DNA of 64,000 nt from Halieaceae bacterium (GCA_902623175.1 CACNSR010000003.1:1-64000), one strand, 5' to 3'; positions 7,802-16,662 are shown, counted from the first letter of the stretch. The notes: generated by a model not told the origin, from the letters alone. Numbers and translations are program-made.

Positions 7802-9100
7802 TTAAAAATCCAAAGGCTTATTTGGCCTGACCAGCCAGTAGAAGCCGCCGCCGCTAGCGACGATGGCGGCAGAAATCAGTGCCTCGACCGGACGCTGCAA
7901 TACCACGTAGGTCAGCGTCCAGCCCGTGATGCCGAGGAAGATTAGCGGCGTGAAGGGGTAAAGCGTTACGCGAAAAGGACGGTGTAAGTGGGGTTGTCGC
8001 CAGCGGAGGATAAACAAGCCTAGAACAGTGGCGAAGGTGTTGAGCGCCATTGTCGCGCCCGAGAACACCAGGATTTGCTCGAAGGAGGCCGTCCAGAGAA
8101 ACGCCAGTGCTGTACCTGATTGTAGCAGGATGGCCGTGACCGGAATGCCATCGCGATTCTCCCGCGCAAGGAGTGTAAACCGCGGGTAGTCCTGCCCGAT
8201 GCGGTGTAATACGCGGGGACCGGCCAGAATCATGGCGCTGATAGTCGAAATGAGCAGTAACGCCAGCAACAGACCCATGAAAGTACCAAGGCGCGGGCCA
8301 AATGCGAACTCGGCCGCAATGACTCCCACCTCAACCTTACCCGCCATTGCCTCCATCGGGGCAACGGAGAGGAAGACGAAGTTCAGCAGGCAATACAGTG
8401 CCGCCACAACGGCTGTGCTTATACCCAATACCCTGGGCAAGCTCCGTTGCGGGGCCGCGAGCTCGCCACTGATATAGGTTGCGGCGTTCCAGCCGGAGTA
8501 GGCGTAGTTCACATAGATCAGCGAGACAGCGAAGGTGCCGCTGCCGAGCAATGCCGTGGCTTCACCGTCCAATACGAAGCGGGCTTGCTGCTCGGCAGGG
8601 CTCAGGGTAAGTGCGGCTGCTGAAAACAGCACAATGAGTAGTAGCTTGAGCAACGTGAAGCCTGTTTGTGTGTCGCCACTGTGCCGGTGGGTAGTGCAGT
8701 GGGCCGCCGTGAGAGCGGCGATGGCGATAGTGGCGAGCCACAGCGGATCCACGCCCAGTCCGCTCGAATTAAGGTAGCTGCCAAAGGTCAGTGCGGCCAA
8801 TGCTGTGGGGGCAGCGAAGCCGACCGTTGCAGACACCCAGCCGGAGACAAAGCCCGCGCTGGGGTGATAGATCTCGGTTAAGAAATGATATTCACCACCA
8901 GAGCGGGGCAGCGCGGCACCTAACTCAGCGTAGCTCAGTGCGCCGCAGAGTGCCGAGACTCCACCCAGCAGCCAGAGCACGATTATCACCGGCGCGGATT
9001 GAATATCGATCAGTTGAAAACCGAGGCTTGTGAACACCCCAGTGCCGATCATATTGGCGATGACTACGGCCGCGGCAACTTTTGGGGGGTAGTGTGACAG
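7802..9100 (-). CDS. APC-family amino acid permease (probable CTG start)
   Basis: Inner-membrane amino acid transporter of the APC superfamily with about twelve spans. The family motif IGTGVF lies in the first span, and an SGGEYHFL segment follows span 2. The only ATG (9052) falls inside span 1, directly before IGTGVF, and would cut that helix. The frame stays open upstream to a stop at about 9112. CTG at 9100 has AAGGA six bases upstream and adds SHYPPKVAAAVVIAN, which completes the span. I therefore take CTG 9100 as start (432 residues); ATG 9052 would give 416. It is the last gene of the AzlC-AzlD run, 39 bases after azlD, and precedes a candidate terminator. Substrate unknown. Confidence 0.85.
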   Translation of the reverse strand: MSHYPPKVAAAVVIANMIGTGVFTSLGFQLIDIQSAPVIIVLWLLGGVSALCGALSYAELGAALPRSGGEYHFLTEIYHPSAGFVSGWVSATVGFAAPTALAALTFGSYLNSSGLGVDPLWLATIAIAALTAAHCTTHRHSGDTQTGFTLLKLLLIVLFSAAALTLSPAEQQARFVLDGEATALLGSGTFAVSLIYVNYAYSGWNAATYISGELAAPQRSLPRVLGISTAVVAALYCLLNFVFLSVAPMEAMAGKVEVGVIAAEFAFGPRLGTFMGLLLALLLISTISAMILAGPRVLHRIGQDYPRFTLLARENRDGIPVTAILLQSGTALAFLWTASFEQILVFSGATMALNTFATVLGLFILRWRQPHLHRPFRVTLYPFTPLIFLGITGWTLTYVVLQRPVEALISAAIVASGGGFYWLVRPNKPLDF

Positions 9101-9139
9101 GATGAATCCTTAGGCGACGTGGACTAACGAGGGCGAGGC

Positions 9140-9445
9140 TTAAATTATTGCGCCGATCAGCCAGAAAGTCCCCATACCGGCAATCAGAGCAAAAATATGG
9201 TTGCCTGTGGTCCTGGCGGCGAAGGCTGCGCAAACCAGTCCCACTATTTCAGGCGGGCCAGCGGCCAGTTCCCCCTCCGGCGTTGTCAGCATCGAGATCA
9301 CTAATGCCGCCATGACGGTGGGGGCGACGTATTCCAGCGCACGCAGTAGCAGCGGCGGGAAAGCGTAGCGTGCCAGGGCAAAAATAAAGAAAGCTCGCAT
9401 GGCGTAGGAGCCAATACCTGTGAGGATAATAGCCGCTGCAATCAT
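9140..9445 (-). CDS. azlD: AzlD-type branched-chain amino acid exporter subunit
   Basis: A 101-residue membrane protein with three to four spans, the usual size of AzlD. Typical features are the early MRAFFIFAL segment, the APTVMAALV span at about 40-49 and the ARTTGNHIFALIAGMG span near the C-terminus. AzlD is the small partner of AzlC; together they export branched-chain amino acids and analogues. Its ATG overlaps the azlC stop by four bases (ATGA), so translation is coupled. Confidence 0.88.
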   Translation of the reverse strand: MIAAAIILTGIGSYAMRAFFIFALARYAFPPLLLRALEYVAPTVMAALVISMLTTPEGELAAGPPEIVGLVCAAFAARTTGNHIFALIAGMGTFWLIGAII

Positions 9446-10128
9446 GTCGATTGCTTCCGCGTGGCGAGCAACATGACGCAGACGCTAACGATCACCGCGA
9501 TCAAGATCCCCGCGCGATTGGGCCATGACGCCAGCAGGTAGGTCACACCCATCGCCATTGCAGCGGCGGCCAGCTTATCCTGTCGCCCACTGGCCGCCAT
9601 CATCAAGCTGACAAAGAGAACGGGCGCTGCAAACTGTACGCCCCATTCGGTCGGTATGGCGGGTCCTAGCACGACGCCTAGCGCAGTGGAGATCATCCAT
9701 AGCGTCCAAAACGTGAAGCCGGCGCTCAGAAAATAACGCCGGAAACCGACGGGGTCATCGATCCGTTTGATCTGGCTGAGCACAAATACCTGATCGATTA
9801 GCACATAAGCCCCCACCCATCGGAACCAGCCGGGTTGATTCTGGAACCGGGGCGCAAGCGTGACGGAGTAGAGCATATGGCGTGCACCCACAATCAAAGC
9901 GGCGCTGACCGCTGCAGCGACCGATGCGCCCTCACCGATCAGTGTGAATAAGGTCACCTGGATGGCGCCGCCGAAAATAATGGGTGAGGAGGACCAGCCC
10001 AGCCACTCGGGAATACCAGCCTCTGCTACCACTACTCCGAATACGAAGGCAAACGGTAGCGCAGGAATGAACAGCGGCAAGGCGTCGAGGGAGCCGCGCA
10101 GCGCGTGGCGAGTCGGGGCGGTATTCAT
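9442..10128 (-). CDS. azlC: AzlC-type branched-chain amino acid exporter, large subunit
   Basis: A 228-residue inner-membrane protein from ATG 10128 (M-N-T-A-P-T). Family marks are the LPFAFVFGVV span followed by SPIIFGGAIQVTLFTLIG, and GARHMLYSVTLAP at about 100-112, the signature of AzlC. An 18-residue upstream extension is possible in frame but has no ribosome site. It acts with AzlD as an amino acid exporter. About 190 bases separate it from the flavoprotein gene upstream; I see no clear gene in that gap, so azlC may have its own promoter there. Confidence 0.88.
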   Translation of the reverse strand: MNTAPTRHALRGSLDALPLFIPALPFAFVFGVVVAEAGIPEWLGWSSSPIIFGGAIQVTLFTLIGEGASVAAAVSAALIVGARHMLYSVTLAPRFQNQPGWFRWVGAYVLIDQVFVLSQIKRIDDPVGFRRYFLSAGFTFWTLWMISTALGVVLGPAIPTEWGVQFAAPVLFVSLMMAASGRQDKLAAAAMAMGVTYLLASWPNRAGILIAVIVSVCVMLLATRKQST

Positions 10129-10315
10129 GGCGCCGTTAATATCGCAGACGTGCAAAGGATAAGCGGCAAAAAAACGGCCCACTGTGCGGCGGCTTTAGTG
10201 TTAGGTGTCGACTTTAGTCCTGAAAGTCCCTGTTTTGTGTGCGGTGTGTGCCGCCATATTGTGCTTCCAATTGTTCGCGTTTGAGGCGGCGAAGGCAGTG
10301 TTGAAGCTGCCATGT

Positions 10316-11815
10316 TTAGCTTCGCTTTCCGAGAGCGGATCCCAGCAGACGACCGAAAGTGATGGCGGGCGTCACTAGCATGCCGTTGGTGTAAGCGGCA
10401 CCTGAGGTGGCGCCGGCCCCGATGACCTCGCCAATAGCGTAGAGGTTAGAAATAGCCTCTCGCTGTGGGTCGAGCACCTGGAAGTTTATATTCACACTGA
10501 GCCCAGCAAAGGAGACTAGCGTCCACCCTTGCATGGCAATGGCGTAAAAAGGAGCTTTTTCAATTGCCAAAGGCCGATGTGTTCTGCCAAAGCCGTCGGC
10601 TAGGCCCGTTTTCTGCCGGCGATTGTAGTCGTCGATGTTTCGGCGTAGCGAGGAGGCATTGATACCTGCGCGAAACGCGAGTTCCTCAAGAGTCATGGCG
10701 CGGCTGAACATGGAGTGTGTTTGATATTCGTTGGCGAGGCGATCCCGACTCCAGTCAGGAATGATCGGCTCGGACTTTGCGAGCATCTCAGCATCGAAGA
10801 TGGCCCAGTGCCGATGACCGGGTTGTCGATAAATGCCCCGCTCTATTTGATGGACGCTAGGGTGGTCCTCCCGGACGAATCGCTCACCGTGTGCATTAAC
10901 TAAAATCTCCCATGGTTTTCGCACCATCGGATGCAAAGGGGCCCAGGCATGCATTTGGGCTGGATATTGCCAGGCATCTGGTACCAGACCGGGCAAGCTG
11001 GCGTATTTTTCGCCACCGACGATGGCGCCTCCAGCGGACATGCCCAAGATCAGACCGTCCCCCTGTGAGGTGGGATAGGCGGTTTTCGCGTAGAGTGGTA
11101 CACCATGAAGATCCTCGAAGAGGCGCGGGTTCGCCGCACAACCCCCTGATGCGAGCACAACATGTGTTCCCCTGAAATCCTGGGTGCCCGAGAGGCCAGT
11201 GGCTGTGACACCAACTACTTTCCCTGAATTCTCTTGGATCAATCCTTGTACTGCAGTCTCTGTCAGCAGAGAAATTTGCTGTCGAGCGATGGCCGCTTCA
11301 AGTGACGGGAGGAACGCGTTCAGTATCGACATGCCGCTTTTGACTCCCTGCTGGTAACGTCGAGCGGTGAAGTGATCATGGCCAATACCAGTTACAGGGT
11401 GACCTGTTATGACTTCAAAGCCATGTTTAGCGAGCCAGTTGATCGTTTCGCCCGCGTGGTCAACGGTCAAGCGAGTCAGCGCCGGATCAGCTGTGTTTTC
11501 GTTGATCCGCATACAGTCATCGAAGTGTGCGTCGGGGCTATCAGTGATACCCAGGCGTTGTTGGAAGACGGTTCCCGCGCCGGCGATTTGGCCAGTGGAC
11601 CAAAACAGCGTGCCGCCCAAGGCGGGGCTCTTTTCAATGAGCAGAACGCGCGCGCCGCCCTGCGCGGCGAACAAGGCGCAGGGAATGCCAGCTGTGCCGC
11701 CCCCTACCACGATCACATCATAGTGTTGGGCGGGGTCTGCTCGTGAGGTGTCCGTTCGGGCTATCGATAGTGCCGCTGCGGCCGTGAGCAATGTTCGTCG
11801 ATTTAGATCAAGCAT
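10316..11815 (-). CDS. Exported FAD-dependent flavoprotein (fumarate reductase-like)
   Basis: A 499-residue oxidoreductase of the FAD_binding_2 family (fumarate reductase / 3-ketosteroid dehydrogenase / urocanate reductase relatives). The N-terminus NRRTLLTAAAALS has a twin arginine and hydrophobic stretch, compatible with Tat export. The dinucleotide fold is at 33-61 (VIVVGGGTAG, then E61 after LLI). ALGGTLFWSTG at 66-76 and the closing IGEVIGAGATSGAAYTNG near residue 460-478 are family marks. HAWAPLHPM and the HWAIFD segment lie in the substrate-cap domain. Electron donor and substrate are not visible; no heme-binding CxxCH is present. It is preceded on the minus strand by an SDR gene 48 bases away, so it is likely in the same transcript. 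Confidence 0.83.
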   Translation of the reverse strand: MLDLNRRTLLTAAAALSIARTDTSRADPAQHYDVIVVGGGTAGIPCALFAAQGGARVLLIEKSPALGGTLFWSTGQIAGAGTVFQQRLGITDSPDAHFDDCMRINENTADPALTRLTVDHAGETINWLAKHGFEVITGHPVTGIGHDHFTARRYQQGVKSGMSILNAFLPSLEAAIARQQISLLTETAVQGLIQENSGKVVGVTATGLSGTQDFRGTHVVLASGGCAANPRLFEDLHGVPLYAKTAYPTSQGDGLILGMSAGGAIVGGEKYASLPGLVPDAWQYPAQMHAWAPLHPMVRKPWEILVNAHGERFVREDHPSVHQIERGIYRQPGHRHWAIFDAEMLAKSEPIIPDWSRDRLANEYQTHSMFSRAMTLEELAFRAGINASSLRRNIDDYNRRQKTGLADGFGRTHRPLAIEKAPFYAIAMQGWTLVSFAGLSVNINFQVLDPQREAISNLYAIGEVIGAGATSGAAYTNGMLVTPAITFGRLLGSALGKRS

Positions 11816-11863
11816 CTTGCATAGCTCCTCGTCTGCTGGGGTACGACACCTCTGCTTTCTGTT

Positions 11864-12646
11864 TCACTCCGGTCTGGCCTTGATGCGCAGCAATCTTCTC
11901 GTCCAGACCGATTGGAAAATAGGGTCTAGCCAGCGGTATAGGCGCCCCGACACCACCACCGGTTTTCCGGCCTCGACGCCTTTGATGGCGTCGCGGACCA
12001 CGACGTCAGCGTTGTACCAAAGCCATTTGGCCATGTTGTTTTTCATGTCCATGAGGCCCGCGGTCTCATGGAATTCGGTATGGGTGAAGCCGGGACACAG
12101 CGCCGACACATGTACGCCCTGCGCGGCGACGGTCAGGTTAAGTTCCTCTGATAACGCCACCAGATAGGCTTTTGCCGGCCCGTAATTGCAGCCGCCGGCG
12201 CGCGGCACCCGTGCGGCGACAGACGCCACATTGATGACGCGTCCATACCCTCGCTCCACCATGTTTGGAATCATGCGATGGCAAAGGTCGGCCACCGATA
12301 GCATCATCAGCTGGAAAAAAGTCTGTTGCGCCGTCCAGTCGCGGTCTTTGAGTAAATCCGGGCCGGCGACGCCCGCGTTGTTGACGAGAAAGCTGACTTG
12401 CCAGCCTGATGACACGCAGGTGCTGCTAATCTGGGCCCCCGCGCCCGGCTCGTTCAGGTCTGCCACGATGAGCTGACAATCGATCTTGTGCGCCGCACGA
12501 AGTTCTTCAGCGAGCGCGCTGAGCCGGTCCTCACGCCGGGCCACCAAAATGAGATTCTGTCCGGCTGCGGCCAGTTGCCGTGCAAACTCGGCGCCCAACC
12601 CTGCTGAGGCGCCTGTGATCAGGGCATATTCATTGCGTGCTGTCAT
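11864..12646 (-). CDS. Short-chain dehydrogenase/reductase
   Basis: Classical SDR of 260 residues, cytoplasmic. The cofactor loop TGASAGLG is at 11-18; an Arg-Arg pair after the second strand (ARREDR) favours NADP(H). VNNAG is present before the fourth helix, and the catalytic Tyr and Lys are in NYGPAKAY. The catalytic Ser is probably the one in NVASVAA. The C-terminal region (KNNMAKWLWYNADVV, then GRLYRWLDPIF) resembles the DltE/YqjQ-like SDRs that act on lipophilic substrates. It sits between an exported NTF2-like gene and the flavoprotein gene on the same strand. Substrate unknown. Confidence 0.87.
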   Translation of the reverse strand: MTARNEYALITGASAGLGAEFARQLAAAGQNLILVARREDRLSALAEELRAAHKIDCQLIVADLNEPGAGAQISSTCVSSGWQVSFLVNNAGVAGPDLLKDRDWTAQQTFFQLMMLSVADLCHRMIPNMVERGYGRVINVASVAARVPRAGGCNYGPAKAYLVALSEELNLTVAAQGVHVSALCPGFTHTEFHETAGLMDMKNNMAKWLWYNADVVVRDAIKGVEAGKPVVVSGRLYRWLDPIFQSVWTRRLLRIKARPE

Positions 12647-12717
12647 GTCGCTTGTCGGTGCTCAATCTGGTAGGCGAATGGGTATAGATATGGGTGCTGT
12701 CGGCCCGCGGGTGCTTT

Positions 12718-13218
12718 TTAAAGTGTCATCGACCAACTGTGGAGCCGGATCTTCCAGGCGCCGGCATCGTCTTGGGCTACCACGTCGATGTAGTGAGAGG
12801 TCGTCGATTCTCCCTCTAGCGCACCCTCGGGCAGGTCGGCGTCTGCACCGGCATCAACGATACGACGAATTGTGTAGTCATACTCAACCACTGCGGCGTC
12901 GCCCATCATGGTTATGCTGTGCGGGGTGTCGATGGTGATTTCGTAGCGTGCCGTCTCAAAGACCGGCCCCAGAAACTCACGATAATTATCTCGCCCGTCC
13001 AGACCCGGCACACCCGGGGGCCTCAGGCTGACGTCAGGGTGGAGGCCACCGACGTAGCCGTCTATATCACTACCTTCCACTGCGCGTATCCATCCCTGAT
13101 ACAGCGCCAGTATTTCCTCATGATCGCTGCCAGCGTGGGCAACGGGTGAGAGCAGCGAGGTCATGGCGAAGGTCACTGCGAAGAGGGCGGCGAGCAACGG
13201 TGTTCGGGTGACTAACAT
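12718..13218 (-). CDS. Exported NTF2/DUF4440-like protein
   Basis: A 166-residue protein from ATG 13218, preceded by AAGGAAG nine bases upstream; the in-frame ATG at 13299 is without a ribosome site. Residues 1-29 are a signal peptide (V-A-H-A-G). The single NTF2-like domain starts at about residue 31 with ILALYQGWIRAVEGSDIDGYV and ends with WKIRLHSWSM, the layout of DUF4440/SnoaL-like proteins. It may bind or transform a small molecule in the periplasm. It is the first gene of the run leading to SDR, flavoprotein and AzlCD. An R-N-Y loop (GRDNYREF) is conserved in many members of this fold. Confidence 0.72.
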   Translation of the reverse strand: MLVTRTPLLAALFAVTFAMTSLLSPVAHAGSDHEEILALYQGWIRAVEGSDIDGYVGGLHPDVSLRPPGVPGLDGRDNYREFLGPVFETARYEITIDTPHSITMMGDAAVVEYDYTIRRIVDAGADADLPEGALEGESTTSHYIDVVAQDDAGAWKIRLHSWSMTL

Positions 13219-13318
13219 AGTGATGTTCTTCCTTGTTGTGTGTTTTATCAGCGCACTGCAATGATCTTGGATTGTGTTGATATCGAGCCGGGCACGCAAG
13301 TGAAGTGGTTTCGGGGGG

Positions 13319-13489
13319 CTAGGTGGATAAAACCAGTGTTTTCAGATAAGCAGCGGCACTCACGTCCTGATGGTAGGCGCTGACTGCCTCAATGAGCACC
13401 TCAGATCGGAGAGGCTCTGCCAACACCGACAGCAGCGCCGACGGCAGCGCATCAACGTCGCCCATCTCCACCAGCGGTGACCGACCCCC
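13319..13489 (-). pseudogene. Possible glycosyltransferase C-terminal remnant
   Basis: A minus-strand frame open from a stop at about 13490 down to TAG at 13319 encodes about 56 residues. It reads like the end of a GT4-type glycosyltransferase: a short loop, PLVEMGDVDALPSALLSVLA, an acidic-basic helix, and a final YLKTLV helix. In intact GT4 proteins the glycine-rich nucleotide-sugar site lies just before; here an in-frame TGA precedes it. I read this as a decayed gene end. An ATG at 13465 could start a short protein, but no ribosome site is seen. Assignment is by eye only. Confidence 0.4.
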
Positions 13490-13494
13490 TCAAA

Positions 13495-13635
13495 TTACTC
13501 TCTCACTAGGCCTGCCATACGACGGATCGCATTGCAAAGCGGCAGCGTGGTTGCGCGCCAGTGAGCGCTGGGCGGCCGCACCATGCAGCCGCTATAATCA
13601 CCGAATGGGATATACGCCGTCTCGCCTGTGACCAT
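13495..13635 (-). other. 46-codon open frame, possibly a gene remnant
   Basis: The frame from ATG 13635 to TAA 13495 encodes a peptide with TAYIPFGDYSGCMVRPP in its first half and PLCNAIRRMAGLVRE at its end. The composition looks protein-like rather than random (Gly-Asp-Tyr, Cys, Pro-Pro). I cannot name a family and see no ribosome site. It directly precedes the glycosyltransferase-like remnant in a different frame, so both may be debris of lost genes between 13.3 and 13.7 kb. Confidence 0.3.
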
Positions 13636-13691
13636 CTAGTCTGTCGGCGACCTAGGTTCCACGGCTCAAATTCCATAAAGCGGAGTGAAGG

Positions 13692-14507
13692 ATGTCTGAT
13701 CGAGTTGCCATTACTGTTTCGTCGCATATCGCCCACATGACTTTGACACGCGCCGATAAAATGAACGCGCTGGACCCGGCAATGTTCGAGGCCATCTGCG
13801 GAGCGATTGACGAGCTGAGCGCCATGCCGGACCTCCGCGCAGTGGTGGTCTCCGGCGAGGGCCGCGGCTTCTGCGCCGGACTGGACCTCTCGAACTTTAG
13901 TGGCGACAGCGAACCCATGGATTTGATGCCCCGCACACACGGATTCGCCAACGTGCCACAGCAGATCGCGTGGGGCTGGCGAACGCTGCCCGTGCCAGTG
14001 ATCGCCGCGGCCCACGGCGTAGCGATCGGAGGCGGGCTGAATATCATCTCTGGCGCCGACATCCGGATCATCCACCCGGAGACGCGCTGCGCGGTGATGG
14101 AGATGCGTTGGGGCCTGGTGCCCGACATGGCCGGTTATCCGCTGTGGCGGGGCAATGTGCGCGACGACGTCTTGCGCAAATTGGTTTACACCAATGCCGA
14201 ATTCAGCGGTACAGAAGCTTGCGAGCTGGGTTTTGCCTCGGAAACGGCCGGAGACCCCCTCGCTCGGGCTATGTCACTGGCCGAGGAAATTGCAAGCAAA
14301 AACCCCCACGCTATTCGCGCGGCAAAGCGTCTCTCCAACGCACTGGCAGACAGCACGGATGAAGCGTTGTTGTTGGCTGAGTCAGCAGAGCAGACCGAGA
14401 TTATCGGCAAGCCCAACCAGGTCGAAGCGGTCATGTCACAAATGGAAGGCAGGCCAGCGGCCTATCCGGACATTCCCCGGTCTTTGTCTCAAGCAACCTT
14501 CGAGTGA
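13692..14507 (+). CDS. Enoyl-CoA hydratase/isomerase (crotonase) family protein
   Basis: A 271-residue crotonase-fold enzyme acting on acyl-CoA thioesters in the cytoplasm. The oxyanion-hole regions are GRGFCAGLDLSNF at about 57-69 and GVAIGGGLNIISGADIRI at about 113-130. Near the position of the second catalytic Glu the sequence reads MEMRWGLVPDMAGYP, so an acidic residue is present just before and a DMA turn after, as in isomerase/hydratase members of broad specificity. AGTGAAGG lies before the ATG. The molybdopterin oxidoreductase gene starts seven bases after the stop, so both are probably one operon. Exact substrate unknown. Confidence 0.87.
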   Translation: MSDRVAITVSSHIAHMTLTRADKMNALDPAMFEAICGAIDELSAMPDLRAVVVSGEGRGFCAGLDLSNFSGDSEPMDLMPRTHGFANVPQQIAWGWRTLPVPVIAAAHGVAIGGGLNIISGADIRIIHPETRCAVMEMRWGLVPDMAGYPLWRGNVRDDVLRKLVYTNAEFSGTEACELGFASETAGDPLARAMSLAEEIASKNPHAIRAAKRLSNALADSTDEALLLAESAEQTEIIGKPNQVEAVMSQMEGRPAAYPDIPRSLSQATFE

Positions 14508-14514
14508 GCAATTT

Positions 14515-16644
14515 ATGAGCGACACCAGCACCCGGACCCATCACCGGGTTTGCCATCTCTGCGAGGCCATGTGTGGACTGGTGATTCGAACTGAGGGCGA
14601 CAAGGTTACCGACATACGGGGTGACAAGAATGACCCGCTGAGCCGCGGCCATGTTTGCCCGAAAGCTGTCGCGCTCCAGGATATTCACGAGGACCCCGAT
14701 CGTCTGCGCAAACCGATGAAACGTATCCGCTCGGCGCCCGGCGAGTACCAGCACGTCGAAATCGAGTGGTCGGAGGCGTTGGATTTAGCTGCGGGTGCAT
14801 TGGCCTTGACAATCGAAAAGCGGGGAGTCGATGCCGTCGGCGCCTACTTTGGTAATCCCTCGGTTCATAACTACGGCATGCTGACCCACCAACGGAACCT
14901 GTTTCGGCATATCCGGACGCGCAATCGGTTCTCTGCGACGTCGGTTGACCAGCTGCCGCATCACTTGGTGTCGCTGTGGTGTTTCGGCCATATGCTCCTG
15001 CAACCCATCCCCGACGTGGACCGCACTCACTACTTTCTGATGTTAGGCGCCAACCCTTTGGCGTCAAATGGCAGTATCTGGACAGTGCCCGATGTCCGCC
15101 AGCGACTGAAAGATCTGAAAAGCCGGAGAGGAAAGCTGGTCGTTGTCGATCCGCGCCGCACCGAGACCGCTGACATGGCGAGCGAGCACTTGTTTATCAG
15201 GCCTGGCTCTGATGCAGCGTTTTTGCTGGCGATGATTCATGTGCTGTTTCGCGACAATCTGGTCGCACCCGGCCCGCTGACCATCTTTACCGACGGCCTG
15301 GAAGAGGTGGCGACTGCAGTCAGTGGGTTAAGTCCCGACTGGGCGGCTCCCCTGACCGGTATTTCAGCTGACGATATCGTGCGCATTGCGCATGAGCTGG
15401 CAGTGGCCGAGGCTGGCATCTGCTATGGCCGGATGGGGGTGAGCACGCAGGCCTATGGCGCACTGTGCCAGTGGGCGATTCAGGTGATTAACGTCGCAAC
15501 AGGTCATCTCGACAAGCCAGGTGGCAGTTTGTTCACCCTTCCTGCGATGGATCAGGTCGTGAACACCAACCGGGGCGGTTTTGGGCGCTTTGCCTCCCGT
15601 GGGCGGGGTCTGCCCGAGTTCAATTACGAACTCCCTGCGGCCACCATGGTGGATGAAATCCGCACCGAGGGGGAGGGCCAGATCCGACTGATGTTCACCG
15701 GGGCAGGAAACCCGGTGCTTTCCACGCCCAATGGTCGGGTGCTGGATGAGGCGTTTGAAGAATTGGATTTCATGATCTCTGTCGACCCTGCGCTTAACGA
15801 AACGACACGACATGCCGATGTGATCCTGCCGCCTACTTCACCGCTGGAGCACGATCACTATGACATCGCTTTCCATAATCTGGCTATTCGTAATACGGCG
15901 CGCTATAACCCCGCTGTTTTCGAAAAGCCCAAAGGCGCGCTTCACGATTGGGAGATTTTCAGTGAATTGGGTGCGCGCCTCGCAGCGCGACTCAACCTAG
16001 AGCCAATGCCTACTTATCCGCCAGATCGTATGGTCGACGCGGCTTTAAAAAGCGGCCCTTACGGCGAGCATACTGACTGGAAGTTAAGTATCGACAAGCT
16101 AAAAGCCCACCCCTCCGGAGTAGATCTGGGTCCGTTGGAGCCATCGTGCCCCGAACGTCTGCAAACACCCAATCAACGCATTCAGCTGGCGATACCCGAG
16201 GTGCTCGCTGACATACGCCGATTCGTGCGGGACGGCAATGTCGCAAGCGAGCAATACCGTCTAATTGGGCGCCGGCATGTAAGAGATAACAACTCCTGGA
16301 TGCACAACCACCACCGGCTGATGAAGGGCAAGTCGCGCTGTCACCTACTAATGCACCCCGATGACGTCGCCAAGGAGGGTTGGTGGTCAGGTATGCTCGT
16401 TACCATCCAGAGCCGGGTGGGTGCGGTCGATGCCGAGTTGTCGGCCTCCGACGAAATGATGCCGGGTGTGGTCAGCTTGCCGCACGGGTACGGCCACGGC
16501 CTGGACGGTACGCGGAGTGAGGTAGCGAGTCGACATGCGGGGGTCAGTTGCAATGACATCACCGATGACCAGTTCGTGGATCAGCTATCCGGCAATGCGG
16601 CGGTCAACGGTGTTTCCGTGCGGCTCAGCGCGGCCGCCGCCTGA
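14515..16644 (+). CDS. Molybdopterin oxidoreductase (formate dehydrogenase alpha-like)
   Basis: A 709-residue enzyme of the MopB/DMSO-reductase superfamily. The N-terminal [4Fe-4S] motif is C13-x2-C16-x3-C20-x27-C48, followed by PKAVALQDI. The bis-MGD-binding middle domains include a long DPRRTETADMASEH segment (about 206-219) and ADVILPPTSPLEHD (about 434-447). The C-terminal domain holds QYRLIGRRHVRDNNSWMHN (about 578-596), which binds the second pterin. There is no Tat signal, so it acts in the cytoplasm, and no electron-transfer subunit is next to it. ATG 14515 is chosen because the iron-sulfur motif starts 12 residues later; longer frames overlap the crotonase gene. Substrate unknown; these stand-alone members are often labelled formate dehydrogenase without proof. 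Confidence 0.88.
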   Translation: MSDTSTRTHHRVCHLCEAMCGLVIRTEGDKVTDIRGDKNDPLSRGHVCPKAVALQDIHEDPDRLRKPMKRIRSAPGEYQHVEIEWSEALDLAAGALALTIEKRGVDAVGAYFGNPSVHNYGMLTHQRNLFRHIRTRNRFSATSVDQLPHHLVSLWCFGHMLLQPIPDVDRTHYFLMLGANPLASNGSIWTVPDVRQRLKDLKSRRGKLVVVDPRRTETADMASEHLFIRPGSDAAFLLAMIHVLFRDNLVAPGPLTIFTDGLEEVATAVSGLSPDWAAPLTGISADDIVRIAHELAVAEAGICYGRMGVSTQAYGALCQWAIQVINVATGHLDKPGGSLFTLPAMDQVVNTNRGGFGRFASRGRGLPEFNYELPAATMVDEIRTEGEGQIRLMFTGAGNPVLSTPNGRVLDEAFEELDFMISVDPALNETTRHADVILPPTSPLEHDHYDIAFHNLAIRNTARYNPAVFEKPKGALHDWEIFSELGARLAARLNLEPMPTYPPDRMVDAALKSGPYGEHTDWKLSIDKLKAHPSGVDLGPLEPSCPERLQTPNQRIQLAIPEVLADIRRFVRDGNVASEQYRLIGRRHVRDNNSWMHNHHRLMKGKSRCHLLMHPDDVAKEGWWSGMLVTIQSRVGAVDAELSASDEMMPGVVSLPHGYGHGLDGTRSEVASRHAGVSCNDITDDQFVDQLSGNAAVNGVSVRLSAAAA

Positions 16645-16662
16645 TACGACCAAGGCAATGCA

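Noticed and set aside
13506-14075. Minus-strand frame of 189 codons over the crotonase start
   Set aside because: Shadow of the crotonase gene; no family features.
14155-14514. Upstream extension of the molybdo-enzyme frame
   Set aside because: It overlaps the crotonase gene by over 350 bases and its peptide is unlike the family; the iron-sulfur motif starts right after ATG 14515.
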